Shown here: piece by piece, positions 11,138 through 22,743 of the stretch | Numbering within the stretch: position 1 is the first letter of the stretch | How the letters are laid out: each line of letters opens with the position of its first letter | NCBI GenBank assembly: GCA_963971535.1 | Contig: OZ020586.1 | Location: 75,417,706 to 75,481,705 of the forward strand | Direction: 5' to 3' | DNA from: Notolepis coatsorum | Lineage: Eukaryota; Chordata; Actinopteri; Aulopiformes; Paralepididae | Length of the DNA: 64,000 nt | Notes under the pieces: generated by a model | Seen by the model: the letters and a program-made list of their open reading frames with translations, nothing else | What the model was told of the DNA's origin: nothing | The model's database searches: none | Made by a program: the position numbers and the translations under genes

Positions 11138-12075
11138 ATATTCATCAAAGTGTTGCGTGTTACAGTGTAGGTTAGTTTATTAGGACAAGTGCATGACAGT
11201 AAGGTTAGTTAGGGTTAGATTTTTTTAAATTTTATTTTTAAAATTTTATTTCAGATAATGGTTGAAGAAGTGCGTCTTTAGTCGACGGCGAAAGATTGGA
11301 TGGGATTCGGCTGTCCTAACTGGGGTGGGTAGTAGGGATGCACGATAATTATCAGGCCGATATCAGCAATTATGACGTCATCCCGATAAACTCGATAACG
11401 TTATTGATAGCTCCGATAACATATAATACATTTTTTGGTTAAAAGAAATCCGGTGTGGGTGGATTTGGATGAAGGGCGCTTGTTTTTATTATAGCCTCCT
11501 CCCGTTTTGCCAGTACTGTGGTAAAACTGATAGCGTGTGGTTTAGGAACAGGGAGTTTTTCACAAATCCAGCGCTCCCTTTCTTGGCTGTGACGTAGTCA
11601 CGTTACATTCGGAGACAGACAGTCGATCTGCCAATTACGTCCCACGGCTTGCACCCACCTCTTCTTCATACCACCAATCAGAAGCTCTCGTTCGTTTATT
11701 TACCTCCGGATTGTCAGCCATTACTCTACTCGGAGCTAACGTTATCTCCCCGCCAGCCACATTGACAAGTACCAGCGCTTAAACATTACTGGCAAATGTC
11801 TTGTTGCACTTGTGGCAACGAGCGTTGTCAGCATCGACTTTAGTAAAATAGACCCAGACTTTTGAACATTTCGTTCTGTCCACCATTATGAGAGCAGAGA
11901 GCGGTCTGTACTCGGCAGCGCAGCACCCGTGTCTGTGTGTGTGTGTGTGTGAGTGAGTGAGTGAGTGTGTGTGTGTGGGAGGGGAAGAGAGGAGAGAGCA
12001 CAGCAGGCAGAGAGCACAGAGCTCCCCGCGCAGGCAGAGACACAGGCAGGAGAGATATAGACAACTGCCAACAAG
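11138..12075. repeat. 937-bp direct repeat, copy 2
   Basis: This is the second copy of 8953-9889 (see there). It starts immediately after the hAT-like terminus at 11137 and diverges after 12075 into the right part of the enclosing MITE. Confidence 0.93.
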
Positions 12076-12327
12076 ATTAGTTTGCGACGTTTAAATTCCT
12101 CAAAAAAAACTCCATAATTTCTCGAGTACCGATAGCAGTACCGATGACGTCGGAGCTTATAAATACTCAAAAAAAAATTTTTTTTGATAAAAAAAATATA
12201 TATATATATATATATATACCGTTAAAAAAAATATTATAATACAATAAATATCAGTTATCGGTATCGGCTTGAGGAGCATAAAGTTATCGGTATCGGTGTC
12301 AAAAAAAATCAATATCGTGCATCCCTA

Positions 12328-12366
12328 GTGGGTAGTTCATTCCACCATTGTGGGGCAAGGACTGAG
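12328..12366 (-). mobile_element. Antisense L2 LINE, part 2
   Basis: The short stretch after the GTGGGTAG duplication (gtagttcattccaccattg, then the FSVLAPQ-coding complement) continues the antisense L2 of 8845-9147. It stops where unrelated sequence and the next MITE begin. Confidence 0.75.
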
Positions 12367-12379
12367 AATAGGCGTGTAG

Positions 12380-13217
12380 TAGGGCTGGGCGATATGACCA
12401 AAAACGTTATCGCGATAAAATGATAAAATTATTTTCATATAATTCGATATCGATAATTATCGTCGATATAATGTCTGTCAAGTTTAATTAACTTCTAATA
12501 TGCTGCTGCGAATGTCTCAAGTCGAGTTGATGTCGTCATCAGTCCGCGCACGTTAACAGTTAGCCGACAAGCGGAGTATCTCATGACAATAAATATGACA
12601 CTAAAATACTCTCTTCCGCCACAATATATTGAAACGACGTCCACTCCCACACTACTATAAACGTGGCCTCAGAATTCAAAACACACACATACTCGGCACG
12701 TAAATATATAAAACAGTGCCGTGCAAGCTAGGTATCCTAGCCAGCCTGTTGCTTCTAAGCGGTGTATTCCACGACAATGTGCTAAATATGACACTAAAAT
12801 ACTCTCTTCCACCACAATATATTGAAACGACGTCCACTGTATACCCCACACTACTTAAACGTGGCCTCAGAATTCAAAACACACACATACTCGGCACGTA
12901 AATATATAAAACAACGCCGTGCAAGCTAATTAGCCTAGCAAGCCTTGTTGTTGAGTGAGTCCTAGTACCTCTGGGTCTCCTTCCGGATCTCGTTCGCTCT
13001 CTGCCATCTCCTTCACTGATTGGTTGTTAGCTGTTGTGCGTATGCACGTCACGTCATCACGTAACGTTGGTTGTTGTTAGTGAGTGTGGTGAGCCGAGGC
13101 TGAACGGAGCCAAGCTTGGAAATCGATATATCGAAACTTTGCGACCACGTTTCATGTTTATTTCGAGGAAATAATTTATCGCGATAGTTATCGTTATCGT
13201 TTTATCGCCCAGCCCTA
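12380..13217. mobile_element. hAT-like MITE, GGGCGATAT type, copy 1
   Basis: Terminal TAGGGCTGGGCGATA repeats are inverted, and the exact duplication GCGTGTAG lies at 12372-12379 and 13218-13225. Subterminal words are ttatcgcgataa and gataattatcg. The interior holds a two-fold tandem repeat with a period of about 193 bp (gacactaaaatactctcttcc at 12597 and 12790). The related copy at 30811-31680 has its own two-fold repeat of the same region. Confidence 0.92.
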
Positions 13218-13524
13218 GCGTGTAGGTGGTGTATATGTGTTTGAGGATGATATCCTTCAAACAGGCAATAGTGATGATATAATTTGGGCAGTGCTGAGCT
13301 GGGTTACTTTCCTCCAGTGTATTTGTCCCCCGGCCCGACCCAATGGCCCCATGCACACACACACACACACACACACACACACCGAAGTAAAAATAAAATA
13401 AAAAATTTGAAAAAAAAAGTTGAACAATTAATTTTTTTTCTTTTTTTTTTAAACTTCGATTTTTTTTTTAATGTTCGAAGCTTGTGCCATCGAACGAAGC
13501 TTCGAAGTATTTAAGACAGCCCTA

Positions 13525-13605
13525 TGCCCTTCCTGATGGCTTGTCGTACAGAACTTGTAAGTCGCTTTGGATAAAAGCGTCAGCTAAATGACTAAATGTA
13601 AATGT
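13525..13605 (+). mobile_element. L2 LINE, part 3 (3' tail)
   Basis: The end of the L2 copy begun at 5403 carries gtcgctttggataaaagcg and the terminal gactaaatgtaaatgta tail. The piece starts right after the 8133-13524 element. Confidence 0.88.
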
Positions 13606-14910
13606 ACAGTCGGGGAGTCAGGCTAGCCATTTCGGCTATTAGCTTAGCTAAAGTATAGTGCACTAGCCTTTTTAGCTTAGCACGTCGTATCGCCGGTTTC
13701 CAGCGGCAGGAGGATTCGGGCCTGAGGGATTCTACTGGACATTCACAACATTGCTACAGACTACCTGCCAGACCAGCCCCTTCTAAGTATCACAGGTGAC
13801 GGTTTCTCTGGACCTTTTACGGCCAAATAACTCCAGACAATTGCTATGCGGGGCTAACCAGCACTTCGTCTATAGACTCTCATTCAAGGGTGAGTCGAGT
13901 AAAGGTACATTTCGCGCCTACAGCGCTGCGGAGTATTAACTATTTATTTTGTAGCATGCTCGGACTGAGTGAAGGGGCTGTCCCGTTTTGGGCCACTACG
14001 TTCCCGAGCCACAACAGGGTGCTCCAACGGGGGTTATTTTCTAGTAATGCCGGCTTAGCTCTAGTGACTATTCTTACCAAAGTGTGGGCCCTACTTAGGT
14101 TCTGTTGATTTCGAGTGTGTTATGTTTACCAGTGTTTTCAGACTGGGGAGTGTGTGCTGCGAGTGTTTATCTGTACAGTAGCACAGTTGTGTACTGGAAT
14201 ATTACCGTGCCGCCACAGGGCGAAGGTCTATCTATAATATACAGTGCTATGCGTGGTGCTATGGCCGGGACGCCTTTAAAGGGAACGTCCACTGTGCAGG
14301 TATTTTGGTGACGTGTGTTCTTTCCTTACAGAACAGAAAGAGGCTGTGTACTGTGTAGCAGTATTGTGATGAAGTGTTTATGTGATGGTTCATTGGCAAA
14401 TTACAGTAAACAAGACTGATAATTGGATCCACTGTGTTGTGTGTGTGTTTCAGCGAAGTGTCAATGTATAACCTGTCTCCTAACATTAACGGGGGGGGGG
14501 GGGTACACTAATTTCAGGTCTTCAACGGTAATGAGATAAGGTACAATTTTGGGGAAGACTATTGATCACTACTTTCACCGGGTGTGAGGGGGTACGCCGC
14601 TTATTAGACAGGACGCAGTTGTTAAGGGGGGTACAGGGTACTGATGAGTATTTGTCATTATAAAATCCTGCATGACTATTGTACCTGTTCCTAGGTTAGT
14701 AAATCCTAAGGCCCTGCTTACTGCATCCCTACCCCTTATGTCTAACCACGCGGCCACTACAGTTGGGGGTTCGGTGGGACTTAGCTCCTCCGTGTCCCTG
14801 CTATCCGGTGTTCGTATAATCTATCTCACCCTCACTAAGCGGAGGTTATCCACCCCGCTACATTATCATAGATATTCCTTTCCCCATTTTACTCGTCACC
14901 TTGTCATGTG
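13606..14910. other. Unassigned 1.3 kb
   Basis: No recognisable protein, RNA or transposon end is present. Short open frames (13890-14108, 14105-14311) show no familiar motif. A G-run (about 12 G) lies near 14491. The text resembles single-copy spacer or an untranslated part of an unrecognised element. Confidence 0.35.
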
Positions 14911-14914
14911 ATTC

Positions 14915-15035
14915 TGTCACGTTAGCTGTTCATCAAGCAGGACTCCTAGAAGTTTAGCCTCAGTAACCTGTTCTATACAGTTGCCTTTGATGGATAATCG
15001 TAATTGGTTAATTGTGTCACTACTGATCACTGTTG
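14915..15035 (-). mobile_element. LINE reverse-transcriptase fragment
   Basis: The minus strand reads NCIEQVTEAKLLGVLLDEQL, a characteristic stretch between the RT core and C-terminus of Jockey-superfamily LINEs. Only about 40 residues are present, so it is a relic, probably of the same type as 2661-3530. Confidence 0.65.
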
Positions 15036-15533
15036 AATATATTTTCATTTCTACACAACCCCCTTTGTATTACTATTGAAAAAGGACACATTACTACTAT
15101 TTGCATATTTAGTATGATGCTATATTACAGTGCATATCAATTATTCTTATCAAAAATGTATGTTGTAAAGTTTTATTTCAACAATTTCTATCAAATTGAC
15201 GGATGTATGTCCAATAATCTACACTTTTAAATGGCATGATATAGCATTACATGTCATATGACTACATTCATGTTATTGACCAAATGTGCTGTTATTCATG
15301 ACGATAATAATTTATATTTGGGTTATTATTATCCATGTGAAGAAAACGACATAAACTAACACTCGTAAATTCGATTCTGGTCGTTAGTCAATATTCGGCC
15401 TAAAACGTTTTGCTGCTTTTTGTAGAACTTTGATTTGAGCGTCTCGGTGTATATATTCTCTTTGCAACTTTGATTCACTGATAGAATGGTGTCATCGTGA
15501 CAACAACAACACGGCAGAAAACTAGCCAACAAC
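15036..15533. other. AT-rich spacer
   Basis: AT-rich DNA without a recognisable gene or element. Confidence 0.4.
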
Positions 15534-15667
15534 GAATGAATGAAAACTTTATTTAACAGATTGCAGAATGAGTACAATACAGTACGGCTCAATACACACA
15601 AGGGGATGCAGACCAGAGAAAGACGTTTGTCTTGTTTACATCAGGGTCCCCCATTTTCAATTCATAG
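15534..15667 (-). mobile_element. LINE 3' tail fragment
   Basis: This is the same tail as 10637-10769: (GAAT)n, actttatttaacagattgc, then the complement of the gggggaccctgatg stretch. Only the 3' end of the LINE is present. Confidence 0.85.
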
Positions 15668-16586
15668 CTTCACGCATCCATTTCAACGCAAAAGCACAGC
15701 TGAAATGAAACGCATCGGCAACGGTATCGCTATTAACGGATTCTCTCATTCGTTATGAATGAATATTATGAATGACCGTCGGAGAGCAACGCGTTCGTGA
15801 TGCAGAATCAATGTGACCGCGGCTAGCTCTAGGGTTAGCTAGACCCTAAACACATATCTCACTTTCCCAGAACAACATACACAAATCTCTAATTACATCA
15901 CCATCTAAACATATAACGTTAGCTTAGCCAAGTGGAAAAAGCAAATGAAATTTCCTTTTTTCGTTATAGCAATAGCTTATCTTACCGTTTCTGGTTAATG
16001 TGGTCAATGTCACCTACTACATGTCGTCACCAAAACACCACGACAGACAAACAACATGTGTTCCTCCAGCGACAGCAGACTTCCGGTCGGACATTTGTTT
16101 CAAAATAAGAGCACGAAGTCTAAAAAAAAATATTATAATAATAAAGTCTACTTTATTTTGGGCATTAAAACAACAAACTAAGCATTTAAACGAATCTATA
16201 CAATAATAATTATATTTATATAATTATATTTATAGAAGAATTATAATTATAGGCCTATAGATTGGACACTGTGCATGCTACTCTGCTTTAAAAACTATGG
16301 ACAGCATGGAAACTAACAGTCCACTGTTGTCTGCAGCTGTGTCCGAGCCGTCGTTGCCGACCCAGAAAGTCTTCCACCCAGTGCCATTTTCAGACTCAAA
16401 GTGGACACTGTACAAATCGTGTCTGCTGGTCTCGGCAGATAATCCACAGACCTCGTTGTGAACAGTTTGGGAACTATTTCCTGCCGTGGCACGCCTGCCG
16501 TGGTGTATATGGTTTGATATGCAGAGAGAAACAAAGTAGGGTCCATACAGTGTGCACTTTGAGTCGGACAACGTCTTGTCTGCAGG
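15668..16586. other. Unassigned sequence left of the copia element
   Basis: No gene is supported. An open frame on the minus strand (16278-16571) has no known motif. An AT-rich, partly self-complementary stretch lies at 16200-16255. Confidence 0.35.
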
Positions 16587-16910
16587 TGTGTGTCTCCTAA
16601 TTCATAACTTAGCTGTAACTCCTGTTAAAGTTAGAGGTTATATATGATTGCTAGTAACTGTCTAACTATGCATAACTGTTTCCACTAGAGGGCGCTATAG
16701 GCGGAGCCGCTAATGCTACCGCCAGGTAGAGGGTATTTAAGGAGATGTCTCCTCCCCCTCTATTTCTTCCCACCTACCTCTCACGGAGAGGAGAACTCAT
16801 GTGCTGCTGTGTGCCAATGTAAATAATAAACCACGCTGATTAAAGGCTGAAGGGAGAAACCATGTCTCATGAACATATTATTGTCGCCCCATAGCCAGAC
16901 TCTGTCAACA
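16587..16910 (+). repeat. Copia 5' LTR
   Basis: The LTR starts near TGTGTGTCTCCTAATTC and ends in …TCTGTCAACA directly before the tRNA-like primer site. It contains an AATAAA signal (near 16827) and a TATA-like tatttaag stretch near 16735. The left border is approximate. Confidence 0.7.
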
Positions 16911-17055
16911 GGTTATGGGCCCAGATCACGCAGGGGCGAAATAATAAGGGTAGCAAGCTTAGCTGAAGTATAGGCTAGTTTAGCGCCGGGAGCACCGCGT
17001 GGCTAGACGCTAGGCCAACAAGAGCTAAAGCTACGCCCACCATCAAAAGAGCAAC

Positions 17056-17832
17056 ATGGAATCCAACATGACGATCCTGCGCGTCAAGAGGAAGCGGGGC
17101 ACCGCACCCAACCGACGCGCTGCTGCTGGCGTGCAAGCGGACCCGCCCAGAGAGCAGCGCGCAGAACCCCGGGGAGGCGGCACCGGGGGAGACGGAGCCT
17201 GCTGAGCCCAACGGAGGCGAGGGGGAGAACCCTGTCTTCAAACTCGTGACGACCAAGGGAAGGAGCAAATGGCCCTCATTCAATGGAAAGGCAGAGGACT
17301 ATGAGCTCTGGGAAGAGCGCATGTTATGCATGGTGTGGGACTGAAGACGACGATCTTGACGGCCCCCACGGGAGACCTGACGGCGGAAGCACAAGCCCTG
17401 GACGACAAGCATAATGCAGATGCATACTGTGAGTTAGCACCACTGCTCGACGACACAAGCTTGGGGCTGATATTCCGCGACACTAAAGACAAAGGCCGAG
17501 AAAGCCTGGAAGTGTTGAGAGAACATTATATCGGGCAAGGAAGACCCCGAGTCATGGCCCTCTACATAACACTAACAGCACTGAAGAAGGGGCACACCGA
17601 GACTGTGACCAAATACGTCATCAGAGCTGAGCAGATCATTACGGCATTGAAGAGTGCAGGAGAAGCACCAAGCGATGGGCTAATGATGGCGATGGTGATG
17701 AGGGGACTACCGGAGCTGTACAAACCGTTCACACTCCTGGTAACACACGGTTCAGCGGACATGACGCTGGGAAAGTTCAAGGCCAAGTTACGAAATTTCG
17801 AGGCCTCAGAAGATATCCAGATCAGTCCATGA
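17056..17832 (+). pseudogene. Copia gag region (fossil)
   Basis: This is gag-like sequence with the copia capsid pattern: EHYIGQGRPRVMALY followed by LTALKKGHTETVTKY and MVMRGLPELYKPF. It belongs to the broken copia element described above. Confidence 0.7.
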
Positions 17833-17838
17833 GATTAT

Positions 17839-19212
17839 GGGTCATTGTAATTACGAGGATTTACTGAAACTGCAAGCAGTGACAGAAGGCATGCACATTG
17901 AAGGTGAAAAGCGTAGACCTGACAAAGAATGTGTAGTGTGCATAAAGGGGAAGTTTACTCAATCGAGAAACAGAAATCCCACAGAAAAAGTCAAGTCAAG
18001 TCAAGTCAAGAGTCAGGTCAAGAGGTACCACTTGCGCTAGTTAACACAGATCTAGCGGGTCCAGTAAGCAACGAGTCCATAGGAGGCTTTAGATATGTAC
18101 AGTCTTTTACAGATGTGTGTACAGGGGCAGTGTTTGTTTACTTTCTCAAAGCAAAGAGTGACACACTCCAGGCTACGGAGAAATTCCTGCCAGACGTAGC
18201 CCCTTATGGTAACATAAGATGCTTAAGGTCCGACAATGGAACCGAGTTCACAAATAGAGAGTTCCAATCACTGTTGAGAAGGAACAAGATAAGACACGAG
18301 ACGTCATGTCCATATTCCCCACACCAGAACGGAGTGGCAGAGAGGGAATGGCGCACTCTTTTCGAAATGGCTAGGTGTAAGCTAGTAGACAGTAACTTAC
18401 CTAAGAGTCTATGGCATTATGCGGTGCAAGAAGCCGCTTACACCAGAAACAGGTGCTTTAATAAGCACACAGGCACCACCCCGTATACAGCACTGACAGG
18501 AAAGAAGTGTAATCTAGCTAGGATGCACCAATTTGGATCAGTGTGTTATGCTTACCTGCAGGACAGAGGAAAGCTCGAGTCCAGATGTGAAAAAGGACTC
18601 TTTGTAGGGCACGACAAAGGAAGCCCCACTTTCCTAGTTTATTATCCCGGTAAAGGGAGAGTGCAGAAACACAGGCTAGTCAAATTTGTCACAAAGACAA
18701 CATGTGAGAACGAGACACAGACAGAGGAGCCAGAGCTGGACTCCAGAGTAAGGTGTGAAGAAACAGAGACACCTCAGCCTAGTGTACTTAGCACGGTCGT
18801 GCAGACAGACAGTCAGCAACCCCCAGAGGACGATGACGAGGAGCACCCGAGGGTGACGTCACATGCCCCAAGCAGTGGGAGGTATCCCTCAAGGGAACAC
18901 AAACCCCCAAAGTATCTGACAGACTATGCCCGGAGAGAAAGTGACGAGGATGACAGTACACTTACCAGCATCGATTACTGCTACAGGGTAGTCAGTGGAG
19001 TACCTCAGACCTTTAAAGAGGCCATAGTGTCCCCTGAATCAAGTAAATGGGAGCGAGCAATGGATGAGGAGATGAGGTCCCTAGAGGACAACCAGACCTT
19101 TACTCTAACCAAGTTACCAGAGGGCAGACAGACAGTGGGAGGGAAATGGGTGTACTCAATCAAGGAAGGTATTGAAGGACACGACAAGTACAAAGCGAGG
19201 TTCGTAGCTAAA
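17839..19212 (+). pseudogene. Copia integrase region (fossil)
   Basis: It starts with a GAG-pre-integrase-like segment and continues into the DDE integrase core. Visible motifs are VNTDLAGPVSNES, CLRSDNGTEFTN and PHQNGVAERE, i.e. the D, D and E catalytic contexts. The copia C-terminal stretch and the first residues of the RT region (MDEEMRSLEDNQTFTL, GGKWVYSIK) follow. Confidence 0.88.
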
Positions 19213-19400
19213 TTGTTTAAATACTGAAGGAGGGTACTCCATGTTTAAATACGGAAGGAGGGTGGCTACATGCTTAAATGCAGGAGGAGGATACTCCAGG
19301 TTTAAATACAGAAGGAGTAGATTCCAGGTTTAAATACCGGAGTGGATTCCATGTTTAGATACAGAAATGGATTATATGTTTAAATACAGAGGTGGATGAT
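19213..19400 (+). repeat. Minisatellite of ~6 x 30-35 bp inside the copia element
   Basis: Degenerate units built around gtttaaatac and ggaggagg/ggagtggattcca lie head to tail. They are decayed relative to one another, so the array is not new. Confidence 0.8.
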
Positions 19401-19405
19401 TTAAT

Positions 19406-20123
19406 TATGTGGAAAAGATCCTGAAACATTTTGACATGCAAGAATGTAGATCAAGGGAAACACCATGTGATCAAAAACTAGACTACCAGGAGGATGCTCA
19501 GAAACTGACAGATGTAAAAATGTACAGAGAAGCTGTGGGTAGCCTCATTTATTTGACGACATGTACTCGCCCTGACCTATGTTTTGTAGTGAGTAAATTG
19601 TCACAGCATTTTGCTGACCCCACAGAGGAGCACTGGATTACAGCAAAACATGTTTTTTCGTTATCTCAAAGGTACAGCAGATAAACAGCTGTGTTTCAGA
19701 AAGAGCAGCGAGGGCTTAGGGCTTAAAGCCTACAGTGATGCAGACTGGGCAGCTGACACCACAGATAGAAGAAGTACCACAGGATATTGTGTGGGTTTGA
19801 ACACAAACAGCTCACTGGTTTCATGGAAAACAAAGAAGCAGCCCACAGTGGCACTATCAACTTGTGAAGCCGAATACATGGCTCTAGCTATGACAATACA
19901 GGAATGTATTTATCTAGAACAACTGCTTGAAGGAATGGATACCTATGTATATAAGAAGACTGTTGTTTATGAGGACAACCAGGGAACCATTGCGATTGCT
20001 AGAAACCCTGTGTGCCGACAGAGATGTAAACATGTCGATATAAAATATCATTTCAGAGAGAGGAGTCAGAGGCAGCTTCTGTCAGACCTTATAAGGGCAT
20101 ATAGCCACGCCCCATTTAGTTGA
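19406..20123 (+). pseudogene. Copia RT end and RNase H region (fossil)
   Basis: Copia motifs AVGSLIYLTTCTRPDL, AYSDADWAADTTDRRS and CEAEYMALAMTIQE identify the RT C-terminus and RNase H of the fossil copia element. Confidence 0.88.
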
Positions 20124-21566
20124 TTGATTGTAGCCACGCCCCTTTGATATGATTTATGCCCCCCTAAGTCCCGGCCCCTTTTCTGATTGGTCGAGGATTC
20201 AAGGAGACGGGACATCCGGTTTCGAGGGGAGGGACATCCGGTTTTAGGAGGGGAGGGACATCTGGTTACTTTATTTTTCAAAATAAAAGTTCTCCAAAAT
20301 AAAAGATTCAAAAATACGTTTTTTTTATTGTCAGAAATAAAAGATTCAAACGTTTTTTTTTTCAGATTGTATTTGTGTATTCCAAGGTTTTCAGATTAAA
20401 CATTTCACAATATGTATTTGTGTATTTTAAGAATATAGTTTCACAATAAGTATTCCAAGGTCTTAAGAATATATAATTTACCCAAAATGAAAGCCCTGTC
20501 ACGTATAAACTATAAATACATTACTGTTACTGTAAAAATTTGTAGTTCGCTACATACTTTTAAGAAATTACTCAAATATAAGGTGATACATAAATATAAA
20601 ACCTCATTATTATCCTAGTTATATTTTATCTATAACATAAAAAAGAAAAAGTATAAAAAAAAACTAAAAAAACATAAATAAATTTGTATTTTTTTGTGTG
20701 TAAATAGCGTAATGTAAAAAGGGTAGGCAATTACAAGCCTCGGCTTCAGCCTACACCTTTTCGGTAATTTTATTGTTTTAAAGACAGAAATAAAATCAAT
20801 CAGAAATAAAATCAATCATTCATTCATTCATGCATTCAAATACATTACTGTTACAATCTTGAGATAAAAAAAAGAACTGATTTGACTGTTTTGCTGACGT
20901 GAATAAGGCACTCTGGTTGTAGTCACCGCCCACAATCAATTCGCTCAACAACAGAGCAAGTGGAAATACTGACACTTCCTCAAACGGGTTGACGTGGCGT
21001 GGGTGCCGACACAGAGAGCAGAGAACGAGCGAGAGGGAGACAGAGAGGGAGAGAGAGAGAGGGGGACACGGAGCACCCCACATACACTCCCGACCGCGTG
21101 CGCAGGGAAACACACACGCAGTCGGGAGCACTCGCATATCACTGTCAACCTGCTGCAAAATATCATTGCGCGCACCCATATTCCGATCCATGCAATAATA
21201 TTCACAGGGATATATATTGTAATTTTACACAAGTTACCAATGCATTGTCCCGTGGGATTATGCCCCCCCCCGCGGCTAATTAATTAGTATCCCCCTCAAT
21301 CTCTCTATGTCTCTCTCTCTCTCTGTCTGCCAGTGCAGACTGTGGGTGACTGTCACTCAAAGCGCTTTGCGAGTATGGGCGGAGCCCAGCCCAATACAGC
21401 TTGAAATCTTGAAGTGGAAAAATGCTGCTTTAGAGTACTTGATTAGAAATACAAAACAATGCATTAAAAAAAAAAAAAAAAAAAAGCTTGCAGATGTGTT
21501 CCATAGACTCACAGGAATTGTGTAACATTGCCCAAATAGTGAAAGGAATAGCTAAACATGGGACCT
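20124..21566. other. Unassigned 1.4 kb with low-complexity stretches
   Basis: No gene is supported. The segment holds three spaced copies of gggacatc(c/t)ggtt (20207-20267), two AAATAAAAG-containing copies near 20280-20350, a GAGA-rich microsatellite (21020-21065), a TCTC run (21300-21330) and an A-run near 21467. Open frames here follow the low-complexity sequence. Confidence 0.4.
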
Positions 21567-21570
21567 TTAA

Positions 21571-22509
21571 CACTTGAACTGCCACACACGAGATATCTCG
21601 GGTTTCCAATAGTTATGTTGAAAGCCACTCACGAGATTTCTCGGATTTTTTTTTTATTATTTTTTTTAACGATCTGAAATCATATTGCATCACGCGAGCC
21701 TACCCGAGTATACCCGAGCACCGCCGGCGATCATATGTGGAAAAAAGCGCCCCCTATCGTCTCCCAGATGACATAAGGGATTTTGGAATGGACTCAATGA
21801 AAATTGATGGGGGAAAAAATCCGGTACTCCACATTTTCCAGTCCACTGATCCAGCCGGGGTTACCACAGTTCATTCTGGAGCCTCTCAGCCCCGCGGAAT
21901 CATGTACTGCACTGTATACACGTTGGATCCATACACTTATCGATTTTTTCTAATGGTGATCAGGAATTGGAATATACCAGTTGGATACCATCTGATGTCA
22001 GGTAAGGAATCTATGTTATCAGTGTTAGGATAATCAGACTAATTTTGATGAAGATATAGGCTGTTTTGTGAAATGGGCTCTTTCGGTTTCACTGGAAAAG
22101 TCCAAGAGGAAATGAACACGCCGATTATCCGTGCGCGGCGCGAATGTGCTTGCGTGCACGTATAATATTGATCATCTAGCGTTTATTTGAAAACGATTCA
22201 TAAATAGGCCGACGAATATCGACGTTCTGGAATATTCCAGTAAAAGACGATTATCACAGAATGGTCTAGAATGAACTGTTTTTTATTTCAAAACGGGTGC
22301 TTTTCAAAATGCTCTAAAACGGAAATCAAGCGATAAAAAACCAATCTGCCTTGACAGCACTGACTGGAAAATAGTCTTTGATAAGCGACGGGCAGATTAG
22401 ACACATAGCCATAATTTAAAACATAGATTAGGCGATATTAACGTTAACATTGAAGTGGACCGTGGCATCAAGGGGGTAAAAAGGAAAACCCGGCGTGGCA
22501 CTCAAAGTG
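21571..22509. mobile_element. piggyBac-like MITE, copy 1 (939 bp)
   Basis: Flanked by TTAA at 21567-21570 and 22510-22513. The ends read CACTTGAACTGCCAC and, inverted, CACTTTGAGTGCCAC. TTAA target duplication and C-starting ends fit the piggyBac superfamily. The second copy (30451-32266) is 938 bp after its inserted MITE is discounted. No transposase is seen, and a 98-residue open frame (21737-22033) is not conserved in the other copy. Confidence 0.85.
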
Positions 22510-22743
22510 TTAACAACACATCACGCATATCGCTGTGGCGTACATTGAGTTAATGATCCATTAACCAATACCTTTTTGGGGGGAAAGCAATCATTTTATT
22601 CCGCACCTTTCTAAAAGCTCTGTGGATGTATTATATTTTTTAATTATTACTCTACATAAAAATGTTATCTATAGCACCTTTAAACATGGTAAATACTTCA
22701 CCTAGAAACATAATACTGTTCCGACAGCCCAATATGGATGTAA

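Larger units (their letters stand above)
9148..12327. mobile_element. hAT-like MITE, CACGATAATTATC type, expanded
   Basis: The ends are TAGGGATGCACGATAA and, inverted, TAGGGATGCACGATAT. The exact target duplication GTGGGTAG lies at 9140-9147 and 12328-12335. Subterminal words taattatc, ttatcggtatcgg and gataacgttatt are self-complementary. Its length of 3.2 kb reflects an internal hAT-like insertion and the 937-bp duplication. Confidence 0.88.
8133..13524. mobile_element. TTCGAA-type hAT-like element with nested insertions
   Basis: The ends are TAGGGCTGACCTTCGAA and, inverted, TAGGGCTGTCTTAAATAC. Both have subterminal arrays of cttcgaa/ttcgaagcttcgaa words. The flanks lie inside one L2 3' UTR (gttccctt to the left, atgccctt to the right, six of eight alike), so the two ends belong together. 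The interior holds an antisense L2 fragment, two further TAGGG elements and a hAT. Most of the 5.4 kb is therefore later insertion, and no transposase was recognised. Confidence 0.7.
16587..20123 (+). mobile_element. Ty1/copia LTR retrotransposon, broken
   Basis: A fossil copia element. The parts are a 5' LTR (about 16587-16910), a primer-binding region beginning GGTTATGGGCCCAGATC (the initiator-tRNA-like site usual in copia), gag (from 17056), GAG-pre-integrase and integrase, and the RT end with RNase H. No matching 3' LTR is seen after 20123. It looks broken by several changes and internal loss, so it is not recent. A short minisatellite has grown inside it (19213-19400). Confidence 0.88.

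Noticed and set aside
14259-14486. 75-codon minus-strand frame as a small protein
   Set aside because: No conserved motif, no splice context, and similar frames arise by chance in this region.
20989-21287. Several overlapping frames around the GAGA-rich stretch
   Set aside because: Low-complexity sequence keeps several frames open and no domain is seen.
21737-22033. 98-codon frame inside piggyBac copy 1 as a gene
   Set aside because: The frame is not preserved in the second copy and has no transposase motif.
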